The notes: generated by a model not told the origin, from the letters alone. Counted from the first letter of the stretch, positions 46,959-56,599 are shown. The stretch is DNA of 64,000 nucleotides from Ketobacter sp. (GCF_003671495.1 NZ_RCHN01000031.1:1-64000); one strand, 5' to 3'. Numbers and translations: made by a program.

Positions 46959-49319
46959 TCACAACGTTTCCACCGGGGTGACCTGTTGTTCCAGCGCTTC
47001 CCTGGCAACCGGTTTGCGGGAGACGAACATTAGCAAGGGTGGCAGGAAGAAGAAGTCCACCAGCAAGGCCACAATAATAGTGCCGGCGGTGAGGATGCCC
47101 ATGTCAGAGCTGAGGCGGAAATCGGACAGCGCCAGTACGCCGAAATTGGCGGTCAGGATCAGCGTGGTGACAAACAAGGCTGTGCCCACAGTGCGGAACG
47201 CGTAGCGAATGGCGTCCGGCTCGCTCAGGTGTTGTTCCCGTTTTGCCCGCAGGTATTTGCTGAGGAAGTGCACGGTATAGTCCACCACGATCCCCATTGT
47301 CATTCCGGCCACCGCCGACAATCCCAGCCCGATCTGCCCCACCAGCAGGCCCCAGGCGCCAAAACCCACGGCAGCCGGGATCAGGTTGGGGATCAGGCTG
47401 ATCAGTCCGAACTTCAATGAACGCAGGGCAAAACCCAGTATCAATGAAATCAACACCAGGGCCAGGGCGGAGCCTTCCAGCATGCTGCGGATGTTGCTGT
47501 AGCCCATGTGGGCGAACATGATGTCGGAGCTGGTGCCCGGGTGGAACATGGTCTCCGGGGCGTGATCTCGCAGCCATTGTTGGGCGCGGCGCTGCAGATT
47601 CAGGATGTTATCGGTGGAGGAATCCCCCACGGTGGCCGTGAGCCGGGTGGAGGATTTGCCGGCATCCAGCAGGTTGTTGGTGTCCAGGCCGAAGGGCAGG
47701 CTGAATTCGTAGAGCAACAGGTATTGAGCGGCCAGCTCCCGATCCTCCGGCAGCTTGTACCAGGCGGGATCATCCCCATGCATGGTTTTGTTGAGACGCT
47801 TCATGATATCGGTGTAGGTCGCCACATGAATCACCTCCGGTTGCGCGTTCAACCATTGGGCGAAGTCTTCCGCGATCCGCAGAAAACGGGGGTCGCTGAT
47901 GCCGCCTTCTTCGCCCGAGTCGAGGGAGAAGGATATCGTGTTGTTGGTGGTGAGGTTTTCCCGCACGAAATCGGAGTGCACGCGCACCTCGGTACGCTCG
48001 TCAAAATATTCCGCCCAGACATCATTGAGCCGGTTGTCCAACAGGAAAGCGGTGCAGAACAGGATCAGTGCCGAGGAGACGATGAAAATGGGCACCCGCC
48101 GGCGAATGACAAAATTGGCCAGGGCGTCGCTGCTGCCACCTTGCTTGATCTTATGGGGTTTGATGTTGAACGGCAGCAACATGACCAGGGCCGGCAACAG
48201 GGCGATGGAAAACAGCCAGGCGGCGAACACGCCGATCGCCACCACGTTGCCCAGATCCCTGAACGGTGGAGACTCGCTGAAGTTCAGCGACAGAAAACCA
48301 ATGACGGTGGTGAGGCTGGTGAGCATCACCGGCTGGTAGTTCAGGTTGAGGCTGTTCTCCATGGCGGCGTGTTTTTCCATGCCCCGCTGCATGTTCTGGA
48401 AGTAGGTGGCGAGGATGTGCATGCTGTCGGCAATGGCCAGGGTGAGGATCATGGTGGGGGCGTTGGCCACCGGTGGGGAGATGTGAATCCCCAACCAGGA
48501 CATGGCCCCCATGCCTGCCAACACCGAGGTGATGATCACCGCCAGGGTGGCCAGGGTGCCCATGATGCTGGTAACGATGCTGCCGCTGGCCACGAACATG
48601 AAAATGGTGATGCAGCCCAGCGCAAACAGGAAGGCGATGGGCACCAGGGTTTTCATGTCATACAGGGTGGCTTCCTTGAAGGCGTTGTTGTTCATGACCT
48701 TACCCACCAGGTAAAAGTCCGCCTGGGGGTAGCGGGCCTCAAACTGCTCGCGAAAGGCCCGGGCAGCGGCCACCACTTCCGGAATGGCCAGGCTCTTGTC
48801 GCCGGCGTTGTGGAAGTTGACGATGACATTGATCCCGGCCACGTTGGCATCGGGGGCTACCAGCCGGTTCACCAGTTGCGGCTCCGTCAGGGCAATGGCT
48901 TTGGCGGCCGCCAGGGTTGCGGCGTCGGCCTCGGCCGGGTTCAGCACCAGGTCCTCCACCAGCAGATCATCTTCCTCTGCAATGGTGTGCTGGAAATTGG
49001 TGATGGAATCCACTCGCTGGGAATAGGGCAGTTGCCAGGCGGCCTCGGTCATTTCGGCGATGATGCTGAGGGTGTCCTGGCTGAATACCACGCCGCTTTT
49101 GGGGGCTATGGCGAAATAGACGTTGTCCACATTGGTGTAGGTGGTCTGCAGGTGGTGGTAGGCCACCAGGTTTTCATCCTCATCGGGAAAAAATTCTTCG
49201 AAGTCGGTGGTGATCTGGGGGGGGAGGCCGGCCGCCAGCACACCGACCAGCACGATGCAGGCCGCCACGATCAATAGGGGATGGTTGACCAGGTAATGGT
49301 TCAGACGATCCTGCAGCAT
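46959..49319 (-). CDS. RND-superfamily (MMPL-type) transporter
   Basis: From ATG 49319 (MLQDRLNHYLVNHPLLIVAA) about 786 residues; a GTG at 49367 is an alternative start and neither has a clear Shine-Dalgarno. It has the duplicated RND layout: one helix, a periplasmic loop domain (about 45-215), five helices including ILTLAIADSMHILATYFQNM, then a repeat of this plan ending in GMTMGIVVDYTVHFLSKYLRA. Single-gene MMPL-like RND proteins export lipids or hydrophobic compounds; no membrane-fusion partner is present. Clustered with a LysR gene immediately upstream on the same strand. Confidence 0.85.
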   Translation of the reverse strand: MLQDRLNHYLVNHPLLIVAACIVLVGVLAAGLPPQITTDFEEFFPDEDENLVAYHHLQTTYTNVDNVYFAIAPKSGVVFSQDTLSIIAEMTEAAWQLPYSQRVDSITNFQHTIAEEDDLLVEDLVLNPAEADAATLAAAKAIALTEPQLVNRLVAPDANVAGINVIVNFHNAGDKSLAIPEVVAAARAFREQFEARYPQADFYLVGKVMNNNAFKEATLYDMKTLVPIAFLFALGCITIFMFVASGSIVTSIMGTLATLAVIITSVLAGMGAMSWLGIHISPPVANAPTMILTLAIADSMHILATYFQNMQRGMEKHAAMENSLNLNYQPVMLTSLTTVIGFLSLNFSESPPFRDLGNVVAIGVFAAWLFSIALLPALVMLLPFNIKPHKIKQGGSSDALANFVIRRRVPIFIVSSALILFCTAFLLDNRLNDVWAEYFDERTEVRVHSDFVRENLTTNNTISFSLDSGEEGGISDPRFLRIAEDFAQWLNAQPEVIHVATYTDIMKRLNKTMHGDDPAWYKLPEDRELAAQYLLLYEFSLPFGLDTNNLLDAGKSSTRLTATVGDSSTDNILNLQRRAQQWLRDHAPETMFHPGTSSDIMFAHMGYSNIRSMLEGSALALVLISLILGFALRSLKFGLISLIPNLIPAAVGFGAWGLLVGQIGLGLSAVAGMTMGIVVDYTVHFLSKYLRAKREQHLSEPDAIRYAFRTVGTALFVTTLILTANFGVLALSDFRLSSDMGILTAGTIIVALLVDFFFLPPLLMFVSRKPVAREALEQQVTPVETL

Positions 49320-49385
49320 AAATACAAACGCTCTATTCAAGTCATTATTCGAAGTACGAATTTTCACAACACAAGGTTATTGAGG

Positions 49386-50348
49386 CTAGTGGGATTTCGA
49401 CGTTGCCACAAACGAAACCTTTTGCGCTTCGAATGAATAAAATTCATCTGATCTGTTCTGCAGGGAGGAGAAGATCTCCATCAGCCAGAGTTTGAAAGTC
49501 TGTACCTCCGGGCGCTCGGCATCCTGTGGTCGGTACACCACCCAGTATGACTCATCTATGGTGAAGTGCACGTCGAACGGGGCGATCAAGCGGTTTTTCT
49601 GCAGCATGGGAAAGGCCATCGGCAGCAGGCCAAGGGCAATGCCCAGGTGTTGTTCGGCGGCGGTGAGGTTGCTCAGGTAGTTGTCCAGGGTGATCTCCTG
49701 GTGCGGGGGCAGGGGCGCAAGCCCGGCTTCTTCCGCCAGCCGCTGCCAGGGGTTAGGGTCCATGGGCAGGTTGATCAGGGTCTTGCCACGGATGTCCGCC
49801 AGGGTTTGCATGTTGTGCTGGCTCTGGAATTCGGCGGAGCACACCGGCGTCACCCGCAGAGTCATCAGCTTCTCGGAGACCAGTCCAGGCCAGTCCCCCA
49901 GGCCGAAACGGACCCCCAAATCGCAATCCGACAGGGCAAACATGTCGGTGGGGCGGTAGCTGGTTTCAATGCGCAGCTCGATCTCGGGGTGCGCCTGCTG
50001 GAATTCAAACAGGCGGGGGATGACGATCTCGGTGGCCATAAACGGCAGGATATGGGCGCGGATGGAGGGGGCACCATGGCGACGCTTCAGGTGCTCCAGG
50101 GCCCGTTGCAGTTGGGACAGGTGCAGGTCCAGGGCTTCCAGCAGTTCCTCTCCGGCGGGGGTCAGCTTCAAGGCCCGGTTCAGGCGCCGGAACAGGCTGA
50201 ACTGGAGTTGCTCCTCCAGGGCCTTGATCTGGTGGCTGACGGCGGAAGGCGTCACGTTGAGTTCGGTGGCCGCCCGTTTGAAGCTCAGTTCCCTGGCTGC
50301 CGCCTGGAAAACCCGCAGGTGTTGGAGAGGAGGGCCTTTGTAGGCCAT
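49386..50348 (-). CDS. LysR-family regulator (GcvA-like)
   Basis: The 320-residue protein has the winged HTH LRVFQAAARELSFKRAATELNVTPSAVSHQIKALEEQL at 12-49 and a periplasmic-binding-fold effector domain. The PPLQHLRVFQAAARE start and SFKRAA/VSHQIK pattern are of the GcvA/AmpR subgroup. It sits 67 bases behind xseA and just ahead of the RND transporter gene on the same strand, so it may control that transporter. Effector unknown. Confidence 0.88.
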   Translation of the reverse strand: MAYKGPPLQHLRVFQAAARELSFKRAATELNVTPSAVSHQIKALEEQLQFSLFRRLNRALKLTPAGEELLEALDLHLSQLQRALEHLKRRHGAPSIRAHILPFMATEIVIPRLFEFQQAHPEIELRIETSYRPTDMFALSDCDLGVRFGLGDWPGLVSEKLMTLRVTPVCSAEFQSQHNMQTLADIRGKTLINLPMDPNPWQRLAEEAGLAPLPPHQEITLDNYLSNLTAAEQHLGIALGLLPMAFPMLQKNRLIAPFDVHFTIDESYWVVYRPQDAERPEVQTFKLWLMEIFSSLQNRSDEFYSFEAQKVSFVATSKSH

Positions 50349-50415
50349 GCAGTGGTACCCCGCTGATGCCGGATCGGATGAGTATTTGTCACCCGATTAT
50401 AGCAGCATGAACGGC

Positions 50416-51780
50416 CTATTGAGGTTTCTCTGCGACCTCCACCCCGGTGACCGTGCAACTCAGGGTGCCCTGGTGGAGCTGGGTCTGGATCGGATCACCC
50501 ACCTGTACCTGATCGGCGCGGCGCAGAATGTTGCCGTCGGCGGTTTTGGCGATGGAGTAGCCCCGGGACAGGGTGGCCAGGGGGCTGATACTGTTCAGGC
50601 GCAAGGCCAGGTGCCGCAGGTCGGACTGCCGCTGCGCCAGGCTCTGGTGGGTGCTGCGCTGGAGACGCCCCTGTAGGTTGGTCACTTCTTTTTGTAACGA
50701 TTGCAGGCGGGCTTGCGGGCTGCGGCTGTGCAGGCGGGCTTGGGCAGTCTGCAACCTGCTGTGTTGTAGCTGCAGGCGTCGCTGGACGGTCTGACGCAGG
50801 CGCAGCTCCAGTTCATCCAGGCGCTGGGCGTGTTCTTCCAGGCGTTTGCCCGGGTGCTTGAGCCGGCGGCTCAGCCAGTCCAGGGATTGCTGCCGCTCCC
50901 GCAGGCTGCGTCGGACCCGCTCACTGAGCCAGGCCTGGTAGCTGTTGAGGCTGTCCAGCAGCTCCCGGGCATCGGCGCTCAGCAATTCCGCAGCGGCCGA
51001 TGGGGTGGGGGCGCGGACGTCGGCGACAAAATCTGCAATGGTGAAGTCGATCTCATGGCCCACTGCGGACACCACGGGCAATGCGCTGGCGGCGATGCAG
51101 CGGGCCAGCCGCTCATCGTTGAAACACCACAGGTCCTCCAGGGAACCGCCACCCCGGCCCACAATCAATATCTCGCACTCGGCCCGCCGATTGGCGGTTT
51201 CAATAGCCTGGCACAGGCTGGCGGCTGCCCCTTCGCCCTGCACCTGGGAGGGATACAGTACCACTTCCGTGAGGGGGAAACGGCGTCGCAGCACCGACAG
51301 GATGTCGTGAATGGCCGCTCCGGTGGGGGAGGTGACCACACCGATTCTGCGTGGTCGACTCGGTACTGGCTGCTTGCGCGCTTCATCAAACAGGCCCTCG
51401 GCCCCGAGGCGGGATTTCAGTTGCTCGAACGCCCGCTGCAAGGCTCCCAGTCCGGCTTCTTCCATATGGTCGATGATGAGCTGGTAATCCCCGCGGGGGG
51501 CAAACAGGCTCAGGCGCCCCCGCACCAGTACCTGCAGGCCGTCTTTGGGTTTGAACTTGAGGTGAACATTGTTGCCGCGGAACATGGCGGCGCGAACCTG
51601 GGCCTGGTCGTCCTTCAGGGTCAGGTACAGGTGTCCGGAGCGGGGCTGGGCCAGGTTGGAGATCTCACCTTCCAGCCAGATGGCCGGAAACTGCTGTTCC
51701 AGCAGGCGCTTGACGCTGTTGTTGAGTTCCGCGACGGAAAAGATATGGCGCTGTTGAGTGGGGGCTTGGTGATCGGTCAT
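50416..51780 (-). CDS. xseA: Exodeoxyribonuclease VII large subunit
   Basis: Start Met 51780 (TDHQAPTQQRHIFSVAELNN) gives 454 residues. N-terminal OB fold: WLEGEISNLAQPRSGHLYLTLKD; catalytic domain with GVVTSPTGAAIHDILSVLRRRFP and GRGGGSLEDLWCFNDE; long helical coiled-coil segment (about 290-400); C-terminal LSRGYSIA. With XseB it degrades single-stranded DNA. xseB is not adjacent. Confidence 0.96.
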   Translation of the reverse strand: MTDHQAPTQQRHIFSVAELNNSVKRLLEQQFPAIWLEGEISNLAQPRSGHLYLTLKDDQAQVRAAMFRGNNVHLKFKPKDGLQVLVRGRLSLFAPRGDYQLIIDHMEEAGLGALQRAFEQLKSRLGAEGLFDEARKQPVPSRPRRIGVVTSPTGAAIHDILSVLRRRFPLTEVVLYPSQVQGEGAAASLCQAIETANRRAECEILIVGRGGGSLEDLWCFNDERLARCIAASALPVVSAVGHEIDFTIADFVADVRAPTPSAAAELLSADARELLDSLNSYQAWLSERVRRSLRERQQSLDWLSRRLKHPGKRLEEHAQRLDELELRLRQTVQRRLQLQHSRLQTAQARLHSRSPQARLQSLQKEVTNLQGRLQRSTHQSLAQRQSDLRHLALRLNSISPLATLSRGYSIAKTADGNILRRADQVQVGDPIQTQLHQGTLSCTVTGVEVAEKPQ

Positions 51781-52041
51781 GGCGGCATCATACTGAATTC
51801 CCCGCCGCACAGCTACAGCACCTGCATTAATAGCATTCTTATACCCCGGGCTTACTCACGATTACAAAAAACTACCGGCTTTTCCCCGGTTTTGGCTGGA
51901 AAGGGACAGCGGCCATTGGCATCTGTCCCGCGCAGACAAACCCACGAAATTGAACTTTGTTAGCATCAAATGGTGGCTCCCGGGATGGAGCCATACCTCA
52001 ATAACAACAAATCAGATAACAATATTTAGGGTAGGTTAACT

Positions 52042-53391
52042 ATGAAATCGTTAAGAACGCTGGGCACGGCCGTGGTGCTGTGTCTGGCCACCGTGCTGAC
52101 CGGGTGCGGTGGTGACAGCAATCCCAAAGGACTGTATGTAGCCAAAACGGCAGATGGCCTGGACATCAAAATGAAGCGCTATCGGCCAACCCCCAACCAC
52201 AGCTTCCGCAACAGCACACCCATTCTGCTGTTCCCGGGCATCACCCTCAACTTCAACCAGTTTGATGTGTACTCTCCCCCCTGGCTCAACAGCTACCACT
52301 ACAAGCTGCCCGCCGACGCACCGGCCTGGGCTAAAAACGATCCCATCATCCAGGATGACAATCTGAAGTACTTCAGCATGGCCCACTATTTGTACCTGCG
52401 GGGCTATGATGTGTGGATGGCCAATTACCGGGGTGTGGGCCGCGGTGACTTCGACAGCGATGAAGGCCACCCCAACACCAACCTGGATGTCTGGTGTGCG
52501 CTGGATTACCCCGCAGCAGTGGACAAGGTGCGCGCCGTCACTGGCAAAAAACCGGTGATCGGTGGTCATTCCACCGGAGGCCTGTGTGCCTATCTGTATC
52601 TGCAGGGTTATTCCCTCGACGCCAGCATCGTGAAGCAGGGGGATTACATTCCTCACGCCACCGCCAGTGCGGCCCTGGCGGCGCAGCGCAATGCCAACGT
52701 GGCGGGCTTCCTGGGGATCGATCCTGCCGGTGCGCCGATCCTGGCGTATGAATGGCTGATCGACAACCCGTTGATCTGGGACATCCTGGCCCTGGAGTGG
52801 TACATCGACCTGGATACCATCCTGCCTTACGCCATGTCCCTGTTGCCGCCCGTGATCACCTCCGGTGCCATTGACCTGGTGTTCAAACTGGTAACGCAAC
52901 TGGCGGATGCCTTCCCCAGTTTCTTCCCGCACTGGGCGGATCTGTTTGGCGCTCTGGACTTCTGGCGCACGGGTAACATGAACGGCTACGTGGAGGATTT
53001 CCACGCCCGCATCGCGTTCTCCAGTTTCTATCTGGGTGGGTTTGCCCAATACGCGGACTGGGGCACCAATGGTGTGTTCCGTGAATTCTGGCAGAACGGA
53101 GCAGAGAACCAGAATCTGGTGAATCCGCCGGATCAGGCCCCCGGTGACGGCTACTACTATTTCGATACCAACATGTCCCGCATGACGGTGCCGGCGTTCT
53201 CGGTGTTCTCGGATGCCTCCGGCCTGGTGGACACCGACACCATGGTGGACACCCTGTACAACGGTAAGACCTACAACAGCAAGGACGCCTGGATCGAAGT
53301 GCCCGGTTCCGGTCACATTGATGTGGTCAATGGCAATGCGTCACCCACGGTCGCATTCCCGGCCATTGCGGATTGGCTGGATTCTTTGTAA
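52042..53391 (+). CDS. Alpha/beta-hydrolase lipoprotein, lipase-like
   Basis: The 449-residue protein has a lipoprotein signal ending VLTGC (C22). The hydrolase core shows the oxyanion segment ILLFPGITLNFNQFD near 61-75, GYDVWMANYRGVGRG near 121-135, and nucleophile GGHSTGG (S177). A late Asp (DASGLVDTD) and His (GSGHIDV, about 427) complete a triad. A central hydrophobic lid-like segment (about 240-300) suggests a lipidic ester substrate. Upstream (51974-51993) is a 7-bp hairpin TGGCTCC/GGAGCCA in the leader. It is divergent from xseA and followed by a terminator shared with the small ORF at 53557. Likely an outer-membrane-anchored esterase or lipase. Confidence 0.85.
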   Translation: MKSLRTLGTAVVLCLATVLTGCGGDSNPKGLYVAKTADGLDIKMKRYRPTPNHSFRNSTPILLFPGITLNFNQFDVYSPPWLNSYHYKLPADAPAWAKNDPIIQDDNLKYFSMAHYLYLRGYDVWMANYRGVGRGDFDSDEGHPNTNLDVWCALDYPAAVDKVRAVTGKKPVIGGHSTGGLCAYLYLQGYSLDASIVKQGDYIPHATASAALAAQRNANVAGFLGIDPAGAPILAYEWLIDNPLIWDILALEWYIDLDTILPYAMSLLPPVITSGAIDLVFKLVTQLADAFPSFFPHWADLFGALDFWRTGNMNGYVEDFHARIAFSSFYLGGFAQYADWGTNGVFREFWQNGAENQNLVNPPDQAPGDGYYYFDTNMSRMTVPAFSVFSDASGLVDTDTMVDTLYNGKTYNSKDAWIEVPGSGHIDVVNGNASPTVAFPAIADWLDSL

Positions 53392-53506
53392 TTCCGGTCG
53401 GCTCAGAAAACTCTGCTGCTGGACCCAAGGCTTCAGAACCCCGGGTCTGCGACTTCGGTTCCTGGAATGGGGGTAGGTGATCAGTGAGCGGAGAATGTTA
53501 AAACAA

Positions 53507-53543
53507 AAAAAGCTCCCTGCCGGTAACGGTCAGGGAGCTTTTT
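53507..53543. terminator. Bidirectional terminator
   Basis: AAAAAGCTCCCTG (53507-53519) and CAGGGAGCTTTTT (53531-53543) form a perfect 13-bp stem with an 11-base loop. It ends both the lipase-like gene (plus) and the 36-residue small ORF (minus). Confidence 0.93.
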
Positions 53544-53556
53544 CGAATTCTATACT

Positions 53557-53667
53557 TCAATTCGCAAAAAACATGTTGTCCAGGTACTCGTGCAGGGCTT
53601 CCAGCATTTTTTCTTCTTCCGCGCTGGTCAGGCTGAACAGGACGTCTGTGTTGAATGTGATCTTCAT
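53557..53667 (-). CDS. Small acidic protein, 36 residues, unknown
   Basis: On the minus strand an ATG (53667) stands 7 bases behind AAAGGGAG. It encodes 36 residues starting MKITFNTDVLFSLTSAEEEK and ending LDNMFFAN. The stop is 14 bases before the bidirectional terminator stem. The SAEEEKMLEALHEYLDNMFF part should form an acidic amphipathic helix. A ribosome site, compact frame and terminator make it a credible gene. A 14-bp tandem repeat lies directly upstream. No family recognised. Confidence 0.6.
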   Translation of the reverse strand: MKITFNTDVLFSLTSAEEEKMLEALHEYLDNMFFAN

Positions 53668-53681
53668 GGGGTGCTCCCTTT

Positions 53682-53709
53682 TTTGACGTTTCCGGTTTGA
53701 CGTTTCCGC
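53682..53709. repeat. 14-bp tandem direct repeat upstream of the small ORF
   Basis: TTTGACGTTTCCGG (53682-53695) is followed at once by TTTGACGTTTCCGC (53696-53709), two copies differing only in the last base. It begins 15 bases upstream of the small ORF start. It may be a regulator site or a recent duplication. The rest of 53710-53960 shows no gene. Confidence 0.6.
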
Positions 53710-53960
53710 TTACGATGGCATGCTTGCCCGTCGTTGTGCGTGATGCCGGGGTCAGCGGCAGAATTGCGCGCTGGCAGTCAACATCTTGCGACTATACGGT
53801 CACAGGGTCAACCGGGGGCTTTGTAACAGGATTTGTAGTCAATAACCAAAGCGAATGATCAGGTGCTGGCTACAACAGAAAGGAATAAAAAGATTAATAA
53901 TCGTACAGTGCGGAGAGGGAAGCCCCAACCGGCGCATCCGGCTGGGGCTGGCAAGCGGGA

Positions 53961-54731
53961 TTAACCGATCAGGTAACCGCCGTCCACCACCAGGCTGGTA
54001 CCGGTGGTGTAGCTGGAGGCATCGGACGCCAGATACAGTACCGCACCCGCCATCTCATCTGGTTGCGCCACCCGGTTCAGGGGCACATGGGGCAGCAATT
54101 GATTGAGGATGGCATCGTTCTTCACCAGGGCCGAGGCGAACTTGGTGTCGGTGGCGCCGGGCAGCAACGCGTTGACCCGAATACCCACGCCACCGCATTC
54201 CTTGGCGAAGGTTTTGGTCATGGAGATCACCGCCGCTTTGGTGATGGAATAGATACCCTGCATGGCGCCGGGTACGATGCCGTTGACCGAGGCCACATTG
54301 ATGATGGAGCCACCGCCACTGTCGCGCATCAGCTTGCCGCCTTCCACGGACATGAAAAAGTAACCGCGAATGTTCACGTCCACGGTCTTTTGATAGGCTG
54401 CCAGATCCGTATCCAGCACGTGGCCAAAATAGGGATTGGCCGCGGCGTTGTTCACCAGGATATTCAGTTTACCGTGAGTCTCTTTTATGTGAGAAAAAAT
54501 AGCAGCGATCTGCTCCATCTCACCGATGTGACAGGCATAGGCTTCAGCGCTGCCGCCTGCGTTTTTGATGTCATCGGCCACCCGCTGGCAATCATCGATT
54601 TTGCGGCTGGAGATGATGACATGGGCACCTTGGCCGGCCAGCAATTTGGCAATGCTCTCGCCAATGCCGCGGGATGCGCCGGTAACCAGGGCGATTCGAC
54701 CACTGAGGTCAAAGGGGTTCTTCATATCCAT
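53961..54731 (-). CDS. Short-chain dehydrogenase/reductase (SDR) 1
   Basis: From Met 54731 (MDMKNPFDLSGRIALVTGAS), preceded by AGAGG, 256 residues. Classical SDR: cofactor motif VTGASRGIGESIA, NNAAAN, catalytic Ser in INVASVNG and Tyr/Lys in YSITKAAVISM, with a C-terminal GxSLVVDGGY. SSRK after beta-2 suggests NADP(H). Last gene of a five-gene minus-strand operon. It could oxidise or reduce a hydroxyacyl or ketoacyl intermediate of that operon's pathway. Confidence 0.9.
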   Translation of the reverse strand: MDMKNPFDLSGRIALVTGASRGIGESIAKLLAGQGAHVIISSRKIDDCQRVADDIKNAGGSAEAYACHIGEMEQIAAIFSHIKETHGKLNILVNNAAANPYFGHVLDTDLAAYQKTVDVNIRGYFFMSVEGGKLMRDSGGGSIINVASVNGIVPGAMQGIYSITKAAVISMTKTFAKECGGVGIRVNALLPGATDTKFASALVKNDAILNQLLPHVPLNRVAQPDEMAGAVLYLASDASSYTTGTSLVVDGGYLIG

Positions 54732-54793
54732 GGATTGGGCCTCTCTTGAAATGGATGTGAATGGGACTTTGTTTTCGTTATATATTTCGTCTA

Positions 54794-55489
54794 TCAACGA
54801 TAGGTGAACAACGACTTATCCTCAGCGTATTCAAAATGGGAGTAGTCGTTGAAGTAACGCAGGGTCATTTTTTTCGAGTTGAACAATAGGCAGGTGACGG
54901 AGCAGTTTATGATGGACCAACTCAGCTCGGCGATGTGTTCATCGGTCAGGCCCAGACACGAGCCAGTGGCGATGGAAATCGGGCCGCCGGAGGAAAACAC
55001 CGCAATGGATTTGGCAGTGCCGCTGTTGTAGCGCACGTGGTCCAATGCGTCTTTGCAACGCTGGCTGAAATGTTGCCAGGTCTCTGCGTACTCGTGATCG
55101 TATTCCCCCATGCGCCAGCGGTGCAGAGCCAGTTCAAATTCAATCTGGAATGCCTTGTTGGGATTGGGGTGTTTGGACAGGTATTCCGACCGGCTCAGGT
55201 GATCGCTGAATTCCGGGCGATGGCGTGCCATCACTTCTTCGTGATCGTATTCGTTAAACCCGTCGAGAATGGTTGGCGCAAGGGCGCAGTCCATGGCCTG
55301 CAGACAGCCGGCCGCCGTTTGTGCGTGACGGCGCATGGAACCGGCATACACTGCATCGAACTGGATGCCGCGTTGCTTTAACGCAGCACCCAGCGCAACG
55401 GCCTGACGCTCGCCGGTGGGACTCAGCTGGTCATAGTTCTCACTGTGCAGTGAGGCTTGACCGTGGCGAATCAGGTAAATGGCAGCCAT
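54794..55489 (-). CDS. Histidine phosphatase superfamily protein
   Basis: The 231-residue protein begins AAIYLIRHGQASLHSENYDQLS; the RHG motif carries the phospho-accepting His, with the second His expected in FSSGGPISIA-like context and an Arg/Glu pair (DHEEVMARHRPEFSD) between. Phosphoglycerate-mutase-like family, mostly phosphatases. Here it lies 13 bases behind a kinase-like gene and may remove phosphate from an acid or CoA ester intermediate. The usual GHG triplet is GG-P here, so activity should be confirmed. Confidence 0.85.
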   Translation of the reverse strand: MAAIYLIRHGQASLHSENYDQLSPTGERQAVALGAALKQRGIQFDAVYAGSMRRHAQTAAGCLQAMDCALAPTILDGFNEYDHEEVMARHRPEFSDHLSRSEYLSKHPNPNKAFQIEFELALHRWRMGEYDHEYAETWQHFSQRCKDALDHVRYNSGTAKSIAVFSSGGPISIATGSCLGLTDEHIAELSWSIINCSVTCLLFNSKKMTLRYFNDYSHFEYAEDKSLFTYR

Positions 55490-55502
55490 TACTCTTTTCC
55501 CA

Positions 55503-56576
55503 TTACAGTTGGCCTGCTTCCCGCAACAGGTTCATGGCCTGTTTTTCCAGGGTGCGTACACCGGGGCCGAAGGCTGCAAAGCGTTCGTCCTTGGTCTGGC
55601 CGTGGTAATAGCGGTAGTAGATCTGCTGCAGAATCACCGCCAGGCGGAACACACCGTACACGTGGTAGAACAGGAAGTTGTCACACTGCAGACCGGTTTT
55701 TTCCAGATAGCGCGCAATGACTTCTTCCCGCGTCAGCATGCCGGGCAGGTGAGTGGGTTGGCGACGCATGGCCAGTTCGTCAGCCGGATCATCGGCTTGA
55801 ATCCAGTAGGCCAGGGAGTTACCCAGATCCATCAGGGGATCACCCAGGGTAGCCATTTCCCAATCCAGCACGCCGATCACTTCAGTGGGGTCTTCTGCGC
55901 TCAGCACCACGTTGTCCATGCGGTAGTCGTTGTGGATCAGGGTGACTTTCACCTGCTCGGGCATATTGGCGTTGAGCCAGGCCATGATCTGTTCGAAATC
56001 CGGAACGTCGTCGGTTTTGGCGGCGGCAAAACGCTTGCACCAACCGCTGATCTGGCGTTCCACATAACCCATGCCTTTGCCCAGATCCTGCAAGCCGGCG
56101 GCTTCATAATCCACGTTGTGCAGTTCGGCAAAGCGGTCCACCACGTTTTCGCTCAGCTTGCGTACCTGCTCCGGGGTCAGGTCCAGGCCCGCAGGCAGTT
56201 CATCCCGGGGAATAATGCCCACCAGCCGTTCCATGATGTAGAACTCGCAACCCAGGGGGCTGCCTTCCTCTTCGCAAAATGCCACCATCTCGGGCACGAA
56301 GGGATACACCGGTTTCAGTTTGCTCATCACCTTGTATTCGCGGCCCATGTCGTGGGCAGACTTGGCTTTGGTGCCAAACGGCGGGCGGCGCAGGATGTAG
56401 TCCTTGTTGTCGAACTTGATGGAATAGGTGAGGTTGGAGGCGCCACCGGGGAACTGGGTAATCACCGCTTCACCCTGGACATCGGGCACCACGGACTTTA
56501 CGAAATCCGTGATGATCTTCGGGTCCAGTTCTTCACCTTCCCGAACCTTGCCGGCCTGGTCTAACACTTCGCTCAT
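55503..56576 (-). CDS. APH-like kinase (ACAD10/11 N-terminal or LvaA type)
   Basis: The 357-residue protein has a protein-kinase-like fold of the aminoglycoside phosphotransferase family: FPGGASNLTYSIKFDNKDYILRRPP near 42-66 (nucleotide loop and Lys/Arg), HDMGREYKVMSKL, the catalytic loop LIHNDYRMDNVVL near 216-228, and the metal-binding IGVLDWEMATLGDPLMDLG near 240-258. This subtype matches the kinase half of eukaryotic ACAD10/ACAD11 and LvaA, which phosphorylate 4-hydroxyacyl-CoA. Its neighbour is an acyl-CoA dehydrogenase of the matching subtype. GGAG precedes the ATG by 7 bases. Confidence 0.88.
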   Translation of the reverse strand: MSEVLDQAGKVREGEELDPKIITDFVKSVVPDVQGEAVITQFPGGASNLTYSIKFDNKDYILRRPPFGTKAKSAHDMGREYKVMSKLKPVYPFVPEMVAFCEEEGSPLGCEFYIMERLVGIIPRDELPAGLDLTPEQVRKLSENVVDRFAELHNVDYEAAGLQDLGKGMGYVERQISGWCKRFAAAKTDDVPDFEQIMAWLNANMPEQVKVTLIHNDYRMDNVVLSAEDPTEVIGVLDWEMATLGDPLMDLGNSLAYWIQADDPADELAMRRQPTHLPGMLTREEVIARYLEKTGLQCDNFLFYHVYGVFRLAVILQQIYYRYYHGQTKDERFAAFGPGVRTLEKQAMNLLREAGQL

Positions 56577-56599
56577 GTAGTCACTCCAAATTTGATCTT

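Noticed and set aside
47508..49277. Plus-strand open frame of 589 codons opposite the RND transporter gene
   Set aside because: Mirror of the transporter codons (runs of G, H, Q, V); no domain and no ribosome site.
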